Assembly (NCBI GenBank): GCA_015680685.1
Contig: MNCI01006092.1
Location: forward strand, 81,065-145,064
Length of the DNA: 64,000 bases
Direction of reading: 5' to 3'
DNA from: Gnetum montanum
Lineage: Eukaryota; Streptophyta; Gnetopsida; Gnetales; Gnetaceae
The notes under the pieces are model-generated. The model searched no databases. It had not been told where the DNA came from and saw only the letters and a program-made list of their open reading frames with translations. The position numbers and the translations under genes were made by a program. Each line of letters starts with the position of its first letter. Within the stretch, counting starts at the first letter, position 1. Below, piece after piece: positions 1 through 11,106 of the stretch.

Positions 1-692
1 TTGTGAGGTGAAAGTGTATGGTTAAGTGTAACTAAGGCATATGATTTTTATCATTTTATATTTATTATTTTAATAATATAAGTGCTAGAAAATAAAGTAG
101 CTAAATTCTTAATTAATTTAATAACTAACTAATATCCTAATTAATCCTAACATAAGCATCCGTTCCATTCATCGTACACATCCTGGACCACGTTACAACA
201 TTACTAGGTTACAAAGTGTTAAGTGCTATTGGGATTACCAAGTGTTAACATATAATCGAAATGGTCATACTTATGTGTATTAATTAGTTACTATTTAATG
301 AATTAATTCAATGAATTAAAGTAAGTATCTCAAATAATAAATGCATTAAGTAAACATTAAGCTAATTCCAGATGTTGCAAGGTTTGTGAAGAAAGATCCT
401 CTTTATTGTCAGTCACATCGAGGTGCTAAGGTACATTGGTGTTTGAATACAGATCCATACACTTCTCACTCCTATTGTGGGCACTTAGAAAATATTGTAA
501 CTATCAAATGAACAAAATGTAAGAGCTTTGCTAGGATCCTAACTACTGAATACCATAAATGTAGTTGGTGAGTGTGTATTTATAGACAAAGATAGAAATA
601 GCATCAACTGAGTCACAATGCATCAAACCATGCATCAACGGGATCGTGTTGATAGCATCTCGTTAATGCAACTTGAGGAAGACACTTCATCA
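1..692 (-). repeat. 3' LTR of the Athila-like element (partial)
   Basis: About 590 bases align closely with 23562-24165 in the same orientation, including the stretch around the TATA box. The first ~150 bases of the LTR lie outside the window. I place the inner end at 692 because the bases before it end in CA and a purine run on the minus strand (CATGGGGGTA, 693-702) follows, as expected for a polypurine tract. The other copy is cut short at about 24165, so this end is not confirmed by alignment. Confidence 0.65.
577..584 (-). promoter_or_regulatory. LTR TATA box (Athila-like, 3' LTR)
   Basis: TATAAATA on the minus strand. The same octamer is present at the matching place in the other LTR (24137-24144), which supports it as the LTR promoter element. 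Decayed copy; activity is not implied. Confidence 0.5.
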
Positions 693-702
693 TACCCCCA
701 TG
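693..702 (-). other. Candidate polypurine tract
   Basis: CATGGGGGTA on the minus strand, directly before the inferred start of the 3' LTR (TGATGAAGTG). It is short and degraded; assigned by position only. The 240 bases between here and the end of the extra ORF at 944 show nothing else. Confidence 0.35.
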
Positions 703-943
703 AATGAATGAAAACTCATCCTCGAGTGAACAAAAGGAGGAACAAGTTTTTTTATAAGCTTTTGGGAAGGTATGAGATTATTAACTAACTATAAACACAT
801 AAATTGACATAAACAAACACTAAGTGCCCAAGTGTATGAATTTACAATCATTACAAAAAATTGGTGTTCATGATAAGAAAATTGAACACCATGACAAAAA
901 TTAATAGTACAACTCCTTTGGTGGCTTGAAGACAAGAAGAAAG

Positions 944-1569
944 TTAAATGTTCCTAGGTGGTGGGGGTTCTTGAGGTGCCAAAGGACCTTCTCTTACCTT
1001 TGGTGCATGCAGCTGTTGTGGTTGAGGCTATGGTTATGGCTGTCTAGCTAGAGCTACAACTTCTAGCAAAAGATGGAAAGTATCCAAAAATGCTTTCATC
1101 CTCTCCTCCTTACTCATGGGATTATAAATGGTCCACATAGCATCACTAATGTGGACCAGTATGGGAACATATCAAGGACATGGCATTGCAGGGAATAACT
1201 CCTTGGCATTGACAAACTAAATAGCAAATTGTTTGTGTAAGATGTCGAATGCCTTAAGTGCATTTTGTAGCTGTTGGAAGTCATTCATTCTTTTGACTAG
1301 GTTCTCTGCTATTGATCTTTGATTAGTAAACTTTACCTTGAAAACCTCAATTTTGATGTTGGTTGTTTCTAACTTCTATTTTGTTTCTTTATGATGGTTA
1401 AACTCAGCCTCATGCAGAAGGTACAAGATGGTCACTTGTTTCTTTAGTTCTAACCTTGACCTTTTGGTGGTTAGCATTACCAAGTTTGAGTGATGGAGGT
1501 TGGCAAGCTTCATGTACTCTATCATCACCTCAATCTACAGCTCCTTGAGAAAGATTTTAGCTTTGTTCT
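944..1569 (-). pseudogene. C-terminal part of the Athila-like extra ORF
   Basis: Read on the minus strand this is a helix-rich, lysine/glutamate-rich sequence with few stops, then a proline-rich tail (REGPLAPQEPPPPRN) before a TAA at 944-946. It is the continuation of the ORF at 12984-15143; the Tat-like element inserted between them. The 5-base sequences flanking the insertion (GTTCT at 1565-1569, GTTGT at 12984-12988) fit a decayed target duplication. Function unknown; position after integrase is that of env-like or additional ORFs in Athila elements. Confidence 0.6.
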
Positions 1570-3385
1570 TGTAGCGATTGAAAACGTTGGCGGCTGGAAC
1601 ACCAAGGGGTCCAAGAGCATACAGTTTGACCTCGTGTCTATGTGAGGGCTTGCTGGAGGTAGACGGGGTGCCCTGAATGGTCTTATTGATCAAACAGGGA
1701 CTTACCAAATGCAAATAGTGATGTAGCATAGTCAACTCTGATGCTAATACAAAACGATGCTAAGTGTTTGTGTGGTGTCAACGGTGTTGAGCGTAGTCAA
1801 GGGTTTCAGCGAAAAATGAAGATGTCAATGTGTAGGAACTACCGTCCAAGCATAGCTATGTGTTGAAATAGCTGAAAATGCAAGTAGAATGCTAAAAATG
1901 CAAACAAAAATGTTGAAAATGCAAAGAAAGAAAGCGAAAGAGAACTAAACACCAACCCAAGTGGGGTTGAGTGTGGTTAACTCTAGAAGGGATGAGAAGG
2001 TATGTAGTGTACAACAAGTGTAGTGGACAACATAGTAATAGTCTCAAGGGTGTTTAGCCATGAATATTGATAGTTTCACCATGGTGTCTATGCCTGCTAG
2101 GTTGGCCATTGTGGTGTGCAATGGGTTGTAGTGGTTTTATAGTGTCCTGCGGTGAGCTACGGGGGTATGCAACTTTGGCTTTCTTTGGTTCACTAGTGTG
2201 CCTTTGGTTTCCTGATGCTTTAATTTCTGCCAACTCTTAATTTACTAACTTGCTTGATTCTCAAATTTTCTAGCCCTGAATATGTTGAGGGCAAGGTTAT
2301 TTATAAGGCTAGGTTTAACATGAAATGCAGAGGGACTACCACATTGTAGTGGGATGGTTGGGATTACGTTGTCATCCAATTATGCTTTTCACTTAGGATA
2401 GTAGTGTTGTTCTCTACTGTGCTTTGCCAGACTCTACAAGACTATGAGATTGTAACTGCATTGTTGAGTGCATGTATATGCATCAAGAGGATCACAATGT
2501 ACATGAAAAAATGCAACTTTAGAGACTACGCTCTCCACTATCTTAAAAGGGGTAGAGCGTAGTTAAAATTTTGGGGACAAAAGGGGATACAAAAAAGATG
2601 TATTTTGTTAACTATGCTTACTAGAGGTGAGTTGGAGGTGAACTGAATGTTGGTGCTATGTTTTGAAGGCCTTTGAAGGTTGTTTTGGTTGACTATGCTT
2701 GATTATACTCTAGACTAGGGGAGAGCATAGTCCCACACTTAGCAAAATTTTGTAAAATATGGCTATGTGTTGACTATGATTTCCATGGGAGGCTAACTAC
2801 ACTCCAAACTAGGGGTGAGTGTTGTCCCAACACTTGCAGAGACTAGCTTTTAGTTGGCTATGCTTGACTATGTTCTGAGGTAGTGGAGAGCATAGTCTCA
2901 ACACTTGAAAAAATCTACAAAAATTGAGCCTTCATGCTGACTACTCTTTGGGATAGTGGAGAGCATAGTCTTAGTAGTTAAAAAAATTTATAGTGGCTAG
3001 CTTTACACTTAGAAAAATTTGCAAAATTGGCCTTTGTGTTGACTATGCTTGACTATGCTCTGGGGCAGTGGTGAGTGTAGTCTCAATACTTAGAAAAAAT
3101 CTACAAAAATTGGGTTTTGAGCTAACTACGCTCTCCACTGGGTTGACTATGCTCTCCATTGGGCTAACTCCACTCTAGGATAGTGGAGAGCATAGTTCCA
3201 ACATTTAGAAAAATTTGTACAAATTAGCTTTTGAGTTGACTACACTCCCCACTAGGTTGACTATGCTCTAGGGCAATGGAGAGCATGGTCGTAACACTTA
3301 AAAAAATTTGCAAAAAATGATCTCATGTTGACACTTAGAGAAATTTGTAGTTAAGACACTATAGTTTAAATTTGGTGGCATTTCA
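1570..3385 (-). repeat. 3' LTR of Tat-like element 1
   Basis: Aligns along its length with 11107-12983. On the minus strand it starts TGAAATGCCACC and ends with GCTACA. The part from about 2500 to 3340 is a tandem array of roughly 100-base units. Each unit joins a spacer (ACTTAGAAAAATTTGCAAAA type) to an inverted-repeat box (CTACGCTCTCCACT ... AGTGGAGAGCGTAGT, now mostly CTATGCTC or CTACACTC through CpG decay). Confidence 0.9.
2298..2305 (-). promoter_or_regulatory. LTR TATA box (Tat-like element 1, 3' LTR)
   Basis: TATAAATA on the minus strand, matched in the 5' LTR at 11814-11821 and in the young LTR at 58996-59003. Confidence 0.55.
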
Positions 3386-3402
3386 TTAGTCCCTCTTTAT
3401 TG
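3386..3402 (-). other. Polypurine tract of Tat-like element 1
   Basis: CAATAAAGAGGGACTAA on the minus strand, immediately before the LTR start TGAAATGCC. Element 2 has the matching CAACAAAGAGGGAGCAA before TGAAACACC at 29823. The agreement of two copies supports both the tract and the LTR boundary. Confidence 0.8.
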
Positions 3403-4680
3403 ATGTCTGTAGGAATGGCCTAAAAGATGTTGACAAAGAATGAAAAAACACCACAGCAAACTTGGCATTAACAACATTCTTCAGTGTAAGATTAGATGTC
3501 ATTGAACCATGTTCAAGAGTGTTGTGGATGGTAGTATGCTAGGAGTAAAAGGTGTAGGTAATGTGCTAGGGATAAAAGGAGAGATGAGGTGTAAATATGA
3601 TGTCATGATGTAGGATGTAGAGTTAGCACAACTAATGGTGACCNATGATGTCATGATGTAGGATGTAGAGTTAGCACAACTAATGGTGACCATGGCACTA
3701 GCGTGGCTTGCTCCTCAAAATGTTGACCTCTCGTTGTAGTGCTCATGAAAGAGTTAGTGTGGATTCAGGGTTGCACTAGTTAAGAAATATTAGTGTTGTT
3801 GGGTTGCTTGAGGATGTGCTTTTCCTTCTTTGCTCTTTTTTTCTCTTTTTTTTTTAAATTTTTTGCTTAGTTTTTACCATAGGGTGAACCTTATTTGGGC
3901 TATGCCCTTTGCTAAATGCTAATTGCAAGGTGCTTTCCATCAAATGGATTGCATGCCATAAGATGGGTTTTGCTTTGGTGTTTGCAAAACTACATGACAT
4001 CTATAGGATAAGTGTTTTCTCCCTAGAATGATTTATGTTACATCCGCTTGGGCTTTGACCAGCCAATAGAGACTTCCCATGGGATGACTTATGTTACGTT
4101 CGCCTTGGGTTCTATGGTTCAACTTGAAAATGGTGCCATGTGTTCACAGCATGTGAGCATTAGAGAGGTTTGCAATCTTGACTATGCAAGAGAATGTAAG
4201 AGTATCAAGACATAGGGGTGGATGTAGGTAGGCTATAATAGAGTAGTAGGGATGCGCACTCTTGAGTGGCTTAGCTAGTCTAATCATGCACACTAGAATA
4301 ATGTGGTGTCTTGCTGCTATGATGAAGTGTGTCTTTGTGTCTTTGCATGACCGTCTCAAGGCTTCATCCTAAAAACAAAACTCTAAGAAGACAAGAAAAA
4401 CACACAACACATAATGTAAAGAAAATGTCAACAGCAAAGATGCTATGAGTGCTATAAAGGTTGAACTAGGTGCAAGTGCTCAAAAAGCCAGTAAAATGTT
4501 GTGGGATGATGGTGTTGCAAGTGCTCCAAAGGTTGCATTGGTTATAGGTGCTCCATTCTAGGACTCCAGTATCCCTGCCCACATGGTGTAGAAAAGAATT
4601 GGGGTAGGGGGGGCATGGTGGTTGTAGGGGGTTGAGTTAGAATTATACTCACTCACTTACTTGTAGAACTATGTGTGGTT
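3403..4680 (-). other. 3' non-coding region of Tat-like element 1
   Basis: No gene seen. Parts resemble the 3' region of element 2 (29824-30740), for example the block at 4345-4440 and that at 30570-30670, so this is the untranslated region between the coding part and the 3' LTR. It contains a poly-T run near 3840-3865 and an N-flanked duplication (see 3597-3691). Confidence 0.6.
3597..3691. repeat. 47-bp direct duplication around a single N (likely assembly artefact)
   Basis: Bases 3597-3643 and 3645-3691 are identical and separated only by an N at 3644. An exact repeat joined by one N is what an unresolved contig overlap leaves behind; I do not treat it as biology. Confidence 0.8.
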
Positions 4681-5225
4681 GACTGCAAACCCAGTTTAAG
4701 ATCTTAGTAGATCATAGCCCTACTAGTTTAAGATCCTAGTAGACCATGGTATGCTGGTTTATAGTCCTAGTGAACTATTATGTACCAGTTTAATGTTGTA
4801 GTGGAAAAATGCTATGCCAATTTAAAATCATAGCAAACTTGTGATCTTTGTGCTAGTTTAATGTCATAGTGGATGCATGCTATACTAGTTTAACATCGTA
4901 GCGGACAAACAAATACATTGCTAGTTTAGCATCATAGTGGATAAGCTGTGTTAGTTTAGCATCATAGTAGATGTGCTATGCTAGTTTAACATCATAGTAT
5001 ACAAGTGGTGTGTATGTGCTAGTTTAACATCATAGCAGATGAGCTATGCTAGTTTAATGTTGTAGCAAATGAACTGTTGTGCCAGTTTAACATTGTAGTG
5101 GACGAGCTATGCCAATTTAACGTCATAGCAGATGAACTGTTGTGCTAGTCTAATGTCATAGTAGACGAATTGTTGTGCCAATTTAACATCATAGCAGATG
5201 TATGCTTACCTTGTTAGATTGATGT
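4680..5225. repeat. Tandem repeat array, ~40-45 bp units (TAGTTTAA type)
   Basis: About a dozen degraded units of the form GCTAGTTTAACATCATAGCA followed by GATGAGCTAT-like bases. It shares its core with the array at 6290-6680 and with short stretches at 5385-5440, 43030-43065 and 50845-50895, so one repeat family marks the spacer in both Tat-like copies. No coding potential. Confidence 0.75.
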
Positions 5226-5963
5226 GTAGTGTTGCATGCTAGGCATAGTATGGCTTTCTACAAAATGGACCAAAAAAATGTCAAGTAGCACCTATTTTAA
5301 CTAGGTGAATATGCACAAATGAAGAAAAAACAGTGTGATGAAATTTTCCTAAGTATGCATGAGGAAGGTAAGCATGTTTATGCTAGTTTTAGGCCTTGGT
5401 AGGTCATGTGCATGCTAGTTTTAGGTCTCAGCAAATCGTGGATGCATTATTTTTGTCATTCTAGGGAGGGTTGGCCATGTTCAGGGAGTGGAATTGGCTC
5501 AGGCATTCACACGGTGATGAAAAATTAAAATTTTTTGCTAAGTATGGATGACTACACTCTCATTCAACTACACTCTCCATGTTCTAGAGCATAGTTAGGG
5601 TGCTCCCAGAGTTAGAAAAATTTTTCCCTCTTTTTTAGACTATGCTCTCCATTGAGGTAGTCCAAAGTTAGAAAATTTTTGTAATTTTCGGACTACGCTC
5701 TACATTGAGGCAATTCTAAGTTAGAAAAAAATTTACCAAAATTTCATAAACTATGCATGATGCTAAACCTGTGAAATGTAATGCTAAGCTTATGAAAACA
5801 TGCTATAGCCCATTGAGTACTAAGCATGTCAAATAGATTGGTTGATGCCGTATACCCACAGGGCCCTAGAGTGTATTGCCAAAATTAAAATTTTTTTAAA
5901 TGCTTATTATATAGTGTTAATTTGCTAACTTACTACTCATTTTTACTGTGGTTATGGTAGTAG
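5226..5963. other. Spacer of Tat-like element 1 with LTR-type inverted-repeat boxes
   Basis: No gene. Bases 5540-5760 repeat the LTR motif pair (ACTACACTCTCC ... GAGCATAGTT, then GTTAGAAAAATTTT), so this internal region shares the palindromic boxes of the LTR. The end of the stretch (TTATGGTAG near 5952-5960) is a candidate 3' splice site for the exon that follows. Confidence 0.5.
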
Positions 5964-6041
5964 GTACTAGGCAATGCTGCAGCTGCTAGTGATGTGGTGG
6001 AAAAAGAAGAACCTCCACATCCATCTAATGCCACTAGTTGA
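5964..6041 (+). pseudogene. Last exon of the antisense gene (element 1 copy)
   Basis: A short plus-strand exon, antisense to the retrotransposon, preceded by a TAG acceptor. It reads through NAAAASDVVEKEEPPHPSN to a TGA at 6039-6041. The acidic/proline tail and the bases just after the stop (a GCATTTTTTACTATTTTTGC-like run) match the end of the antisense gene in element 2 (50303-50380, then 50407 on). The rest of the gene is missing from element 1. Confidence 0.55.
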
Positions 6042-6289
6042 GCATGACCAAATGTACCCCTACTACTAGGCATTTTTTACTATTTTTGCTATGTTTTTGC
6101 CATATGATGCTACTCATGCTATGGATTGATATTCATATGACATCTAATGAATGCATTTGCTAGATGTAAAGTGTAAAGTGTAAACTTTTCTTTTTATTAT
6201 TATTTGCTATGGTTATTTGTTATGCAATTGCTATGGTTATAATGTGATAAGTTAATATGCTAAGTTAGGATTATGCGATGATAGTGTGA
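6042..6289. other. 3' flank of the antisense exon
   Basis: AT-rich, no ORF. The first ~80 bases resemble the flank of the antisense gene at 50400-50470. Nothing else is recognised. Confidence 0.4.
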
Positions 6290-6680
6290 CTAGGCCATTG
6301 CGAGGCCCATGCGAGTTTAAGGCCATAGCTAGAGGGCTGATGCACGTTTAAGGCCATTTTAGGCCACTGCGATGCAATTAAAGGTGATAGTTTAAGGCCA
6401 TTCTGGGCCATGAAAATTGCTAGTTTAAGGCCATTCTAGGTTGTAATGATAGTTTAAGGCTATTTCTAGTTGCATTAGTAGGACTATGGGGAATAGTTTA
6501 AGGCCATTTTGGGGCATGTGCTACTAGTTTAAGGCCATAATGAGCCATGTATACTGCTAGTTTAAGGCCATTTTGGGCTATGCGTTGCTAATTTTAGGCC
6601 ATGGTGGGTTGTGTGTTGCTAGTTTAAGGCCATGGTAGGTTGTAACGTTGCCAGTTTAAGGCCATGGTAGCCTGCCTATT
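6290..6680. repeat. Tandem repeat array, ~40 bp units (AGTTTAAGGCCAT)
   Basis: Around ten units reading GCTAGTTTAAGGCCATTTTGG and variants. It lies between the end of protease and the antisense exon; element 2 keeps a two-unit remnant at the same relative place (50845-50895). Confidence 0.75.
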
Positions 6681-6939
6681 ACTACCTCTTGTTTTTGTAA
6701 TTTTATTTTTTATGATTTTTATGCATTTTGATGTTTTTTATGCATGAAAGAAACAATAGCAGAAATGTAAACTAAGCTATTGAATGTGTAGGTGATGCAG
6801 ATGGTAAGCTAAGTAATTAAACTAAATGAAAATAATATGCTACGGTAGCAATACAATGTAAGTGGGAAGCAGGATGTAGTGTGTGGGGAAGTGCATAGTG
6901 GGTGGGTTCCTAGTACTCTCTCAGACTAAGGAGGGAACC
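6681..6939. other. Short AT-rich gap before protease
   Basis: Nothing recognised; part of the downstream spacer of Tat-like element 1. Confidence 0.4.
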
Positions 6940-7976
6940 TTATCCATGTAGTTGCTTCCTAATCTTTTATGGATTACGGGGTGCATAGGGCCTAGATTGC
7001 ACTATTCAATAGTTTCCGTCATCTTCACTTGCTACATTGAAGGGCAATTCTACACATAGGGCATCCTCCAAAAGGTTAGTGGTTTTTACTGTCTCTTTGG
7101 GTGCATCAGCCTTGTGTCTTTTGTTGTAAGCCAAAGGTGTGTCATCAGGGAATTTGACCTCTAACCCTTGCTTCATATCTATGTTGTTGATAGCTAGAGG
7201 GATGGCATTATCAGTGTGGATGATAACTTTACCACCTTTGTACAGAAGGTGGATTTTCTGATGAATTAGGGAGGAGATGGCCAGTAGCTGGGCTAGCCAA
7301 GGCTTGCCTAATATTAGGTTAATTCCTGGCATCTCCTCTATGATGATGAATTCAGTGGTGGTGGGAAATTACTCCCTTTCCATGAAAGCTATTATGACAA
7401 TACCCTTAACGATGATGCGTAAACTGCTAAAGGACTTTAGGTATGTGGTTTTTATTGGCTTAATTTGGTCCGTAAGGCCTAACTTATTGATGATGGTGTA
7501 TGGGATAACATTTGTTGTTGTCTTGTTGTCGACGTGCACCCTTTGAATGTTGCATTTCCCAACATGTATGGTGATAAACATGAGGGCCGTTATGACCTCA
7601 CCCTTCTCAAGGTCAACCTTAATTACCTCATCATGAAATGTGAGGGATGTGAAGCTTGATTCCTATGATGCAGGAGGCAACATTATAGCGTGGATGGAAT
7701 TTGCATCTACTGGGATGTCCTCTTTGATAGAAATGGAGGTCAGCAACCACACTATCACTTTGTGGTGGGTAGATGAGGTCATGATTAGGTCATAAAGGCT
7801 CAACGTTGTGTTCTTTTTCTTTAGCACTTACTTAACTTAAGCTAATGCATCTACGAAGTCTTTGTCATCGGTTGCATTTTTGCTAGCTTCGGCCTCTTCC
7901 ATATGGCCTAAAAGATGGATTTTGTGGGGAGGTGACTTGGGCTTTGTTGGATTTGCTTATGTAAGGATCTCAATGC
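6940..7976 (-). pseudogene. Aspartic protease region, Tat-like element 1 (broken)
   Basis: Read on the minus strand it follows the intact protease of the young element (62754-63785) almost throughout: a HLLGHMEE start region, NTTLSLYDLIMTSS, then MFITIHVGKCNIQRVHVDN and PGINLILGKPWLAQL. The catalytic triad region reads VDNKTTTNV where the young copy has VDDGAAANV, so Asp stays but Gly is lost. It ends RKQLHG then TAA (6940-6942), the same place as the stop in the other two copies. Broken by frameshifts and stops; the surviving open pieces are 7006-7332 and 7369-7581. Confidence 0.8.
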
Positions 7977-10631
7977 TTAATTGTGTGTTGTTGGTAGTGG
8001 CCTTCTCATTTTTTTGGCCATGGGGATTGTAGACATAGGGACTAGCTTTGGAAGACCTAGTGCTCTTTGCTCTTGATGTTGCCTACTCATCCTATCTATG
8101 AGATGCTCATTGGGCCTCCTGGGTTGCCACCTACTGGGTCTATTAGTGTTGCTAGCAGGATTGGCTCTTGGATGGGAAGGGATTGATGCATTGGCCACTA
8201 TTGAACTATGGGTAGGTGAGGAGTTAGCATGTTGTGGCATCCTAATAACAAAGGGTGGCTAAACTATTGTTGTTGCAACATGCTATGGGACCCTAACCAC
8301 GAAGGGTGTTGTAGGTCTTTGAGGTGGCACTTTGATGATAAAAGGGGATCTGAAACCCATAGGGGCCATGGAAGCCCTTGTGTTACCAGAGGGCACATGG
8401 ATCATGAATGGTTGCTACACCAATTTTGGGTTGTCATTAATGTTGATAGCATTTATGACATAACTTGCATCGTCTGGATTTAGAGGGTCATTATACACCC
8501 TCATAGATTGGTTTTGAGGCCTAACTAGATTAGCAGCATCAAGTACCAACTCACCTTTGTCAATCATTCTTTGGAGGCCATCTTGTAGGGCTATACAAAA
8601 ATCAATGTTATGAATGAGCAACTAGTTATAGTGACAAAACCGATCCAGCCTATAGCATTTTGGGACTAGTGGCTCATTTAGTGCTACCAACGTGGGATTC
8701 TTTAAGAGCTCACAATATCTATCATGTCTTTTGCAAGCATCTTCAAACAACTAGTTGTACTAGATACGTCTAACCTTCAGCAGTTGATCCAACAGTTGTA
8801 AAGGTTTTAATGGTAGCAGGGTATACTTGGAGCGATCCTTGTGCTCAAAGTTAGGCCTTGGAGAAACTTGTGTTGTGGCCACTAATGATGTGGGATGGTT
8901 AGTTACCATAGTTCTAGGGCTATTAGTTTTGTTGTTGGCCAAGGCCTTGGGTGGCCTGGCCATTGGCCTCGAGTTGGTTGTTTTGGCCTCTTTGGCCATA
9001 GTTGCCATAGTTGTAGTTTGTTTTCCCTTGTCCTTGTCTTTCTTGGTATGTAGGTCTTTATAGGCCATGTAGGTTTCCTCCTTACTAGATTTTGCTGCAT
9101 CCTATATGCTCTTAGTTTGGGCAAACACTTGGCTTTAAGACTTTAGGACCAAGTAGTATAGCTTTGACTTGATGAAGTCATGAACTACACCCTTAAAGAT
9201 GGCTAAGAGGTGCATCTCGGCTATTGGCTCTTAAATTTCATTTAGCGAGGCACTTTAGTGTTGGATGAATTTTTGCACGAGCTCTACATGGCCCTACTTG
9301 ATTTGCATTACTTGGTCTAGGGTAGTTTTAGGCTTTAAGTTATACTTGAAGCGCATCACAAACTAGCTTAGAAGATCCTCCAAAGAGGAGGTAAAGCCCA
9401 TGGGTAATGCGTGGTACCAGTTTAGCGCCTTACCAGTGAGTGACATGTCAAAAATAAATATGATGGCATGTGGCCATACTTGTAGTAGTAGGTACTCAGA
9501 CTTGAATGTCACTAGATGTGCATTGGGGTATCCTTCACCATTGCACTTGGTGAATTGGGGTAGAGGGATCCTAGTTGGCAAAGTTAGTGCTAGGAAAACA
9601 AGACTTATGGGGTCATCCTGGTAGAACTCTACTACTTTAACTATTTTAGAGGAGGTGACCTTGAGCCACCTCACCTCTTTTGACAAGGCTCAGATCACTT
9701 GGAATGCCTGATCTAGGTTTTGGGATGTTGCAGCAGGCTATGCTAGTTGTGTTACCCACTGTGTTGGTTGTGTGGTCCATGACCTAGTTGTAGGTTGCAG
9801 GACCATGTGAGATGCTTATTGCATTGGCTATGCTATAGGCCCAGTGATTAGGACAAGCCACGTGTGCATAGGTTGGACCACTGCCAAGGGTGCTAATGAA
9901 ATAGGTAGGACCTAAGGTGCCTAAGTCATTTGGGGCTAGGAGACATGCACTGTGTGAACATAAGGCTAAGCAAGCATGATTACTGGTAGTAGAGATGACT
10001 AGGTATGTTGTAAGAATGCCACAAAGAGTAAGTTAACATAAGGGATTTCATTGTGAGACATATGTTGCATTTGGTGTGTCGCTACCACAGGTGTTGACCT
10101 CGAAGGTAATGTTGGGGTTATGATTATCTCAAGAAAGATAGGTAAATGGAACTATGGGAGGACCAAGTTAGGGATCATCCATTTGAAGATGATGTAGAAG
10201 GAGTCATCATGGTTGAAATAAGTTTTAAAGTCATCTAGTTCTTCTTGTAGGGGTTTCTCATAGTTTGTTCCCACTTCACACTTATTTGCTCAAATGAGCT
10301 TGGCAAGTATCCAATGGTAGGGTTCTGTGAGTAGGATGAAGTTAACAGAGGAGGGAATATACTTCTGTCCATTTTAGTGGATAAGCTTGTAGGCCTATTT
10401 TGCTTCCATGTTCAAGTGGTCTATGAATAGACATGCTTGGATCTTTGTGTAGATGAAGTTGTATTATTCATCATTTAGTGTAGTATACTCGAGGTCTTGG
10501 CCACATAGCCTAAGGTATTGCCTTAGCTCTACCATAGCAAGACTAGTAGGTTGGTCAATCCTATTTTCTTATTGAGTGGGAAAGATAGTTAGTGTGCTCG
10601 GGATTGATGTTGAATGCTACTCAGAACTCAT
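7977..10631 (-). pseudogene. gag polyprotein, Tat-like element 1 (broken)
   Basis: Starts at an ATG at 10631 (minus) and contains YNFIYTKIQA as in the young gag. The retrotransposon gag domain lies around 9150-9690 (FYQDDPISLV; GKALNWYHALPMG). The segment at 8800-8860 corresponds to ERKDRSKYTLLPL, followed by a Tat-type zinc-binding region and a proline/serine-rich C-terminus. Structural protein that would pack element RNA in the cytoplasm. The reading frame drifts into the protease by an indel near 7925-8000. Many TAG stops. Confidence 0.8.
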
Positions 10632-11083
10632 GTGTGTGCATTAATTTGCAAGAGGGAATTGTAGAAGTTGCTGATTGTGAAAAATGGCTAACTTTGTTGG
10701 TTGCAGAAAATGGCTAACTATTGTTGATTGTGAAAATGGCTAACTCTAGTGGTTGTAGATAAATGGCTAACTCCAGAGATAGTAGAAAAATGGCTAACTT
10801 TGGAGACTGCGCTCTCTATGCTAAAAGTTAACTACACTCTCTACTGACAACCTAGAATTTGGCTAAGTGTGAAAATGTGTTGCTATGTAGGGTTCCAAAG
10901 GAACCAACTACTTGGTCCAATCTACACTAATTGGTTAGAAGAGATTGGCCTAAGATCCAGCTACTACTACACATGTAGCAGGTCCATAGGGGTGTTGGGT
11001 CTACGCTAGATCAAAGCTAGCAATAGTAAGGTAGACAGCACATGAGACAACTACAATGGAGACTAAAGAGGAAATTGGTTCGA
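10632..11083 (-). other. 5' leader of Tat-like element 1
   Basis: About 450 bases between the primer site and the gag start. It contains several copies of AAATGGCTAAC (10680-10800) and one LTR-type inverted-repeat box near 10800-10860. No ORF. Confidence 0.55.
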
Positions 11084-11100
11084 CCCTCCTTCTAAAGTCA
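11084..11100 (-). other. Primer binding site, Tat-like element 1
   Basis: TGACTTTAGAAGGAGGG on the minus strand, six bases after the LTR end. The young copy has TGGCGCTAGAAGGAGGG, so the first bases have decayed. The next bases here read TCGAACC, the complement of a tRNA T-loop (GGTTCGA), which supports a real tRNA primer site longer than usual. I cannot name the tRNA with confidence. Confidence 0.7.
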
Positions 11101-11106
11101 GAAAAT

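Noticed and set aside
7277-7546. 89-codon plus ORF
   Set aside because: Lies opposite the element 1 protease, whose motifs on the minus strand are clear.
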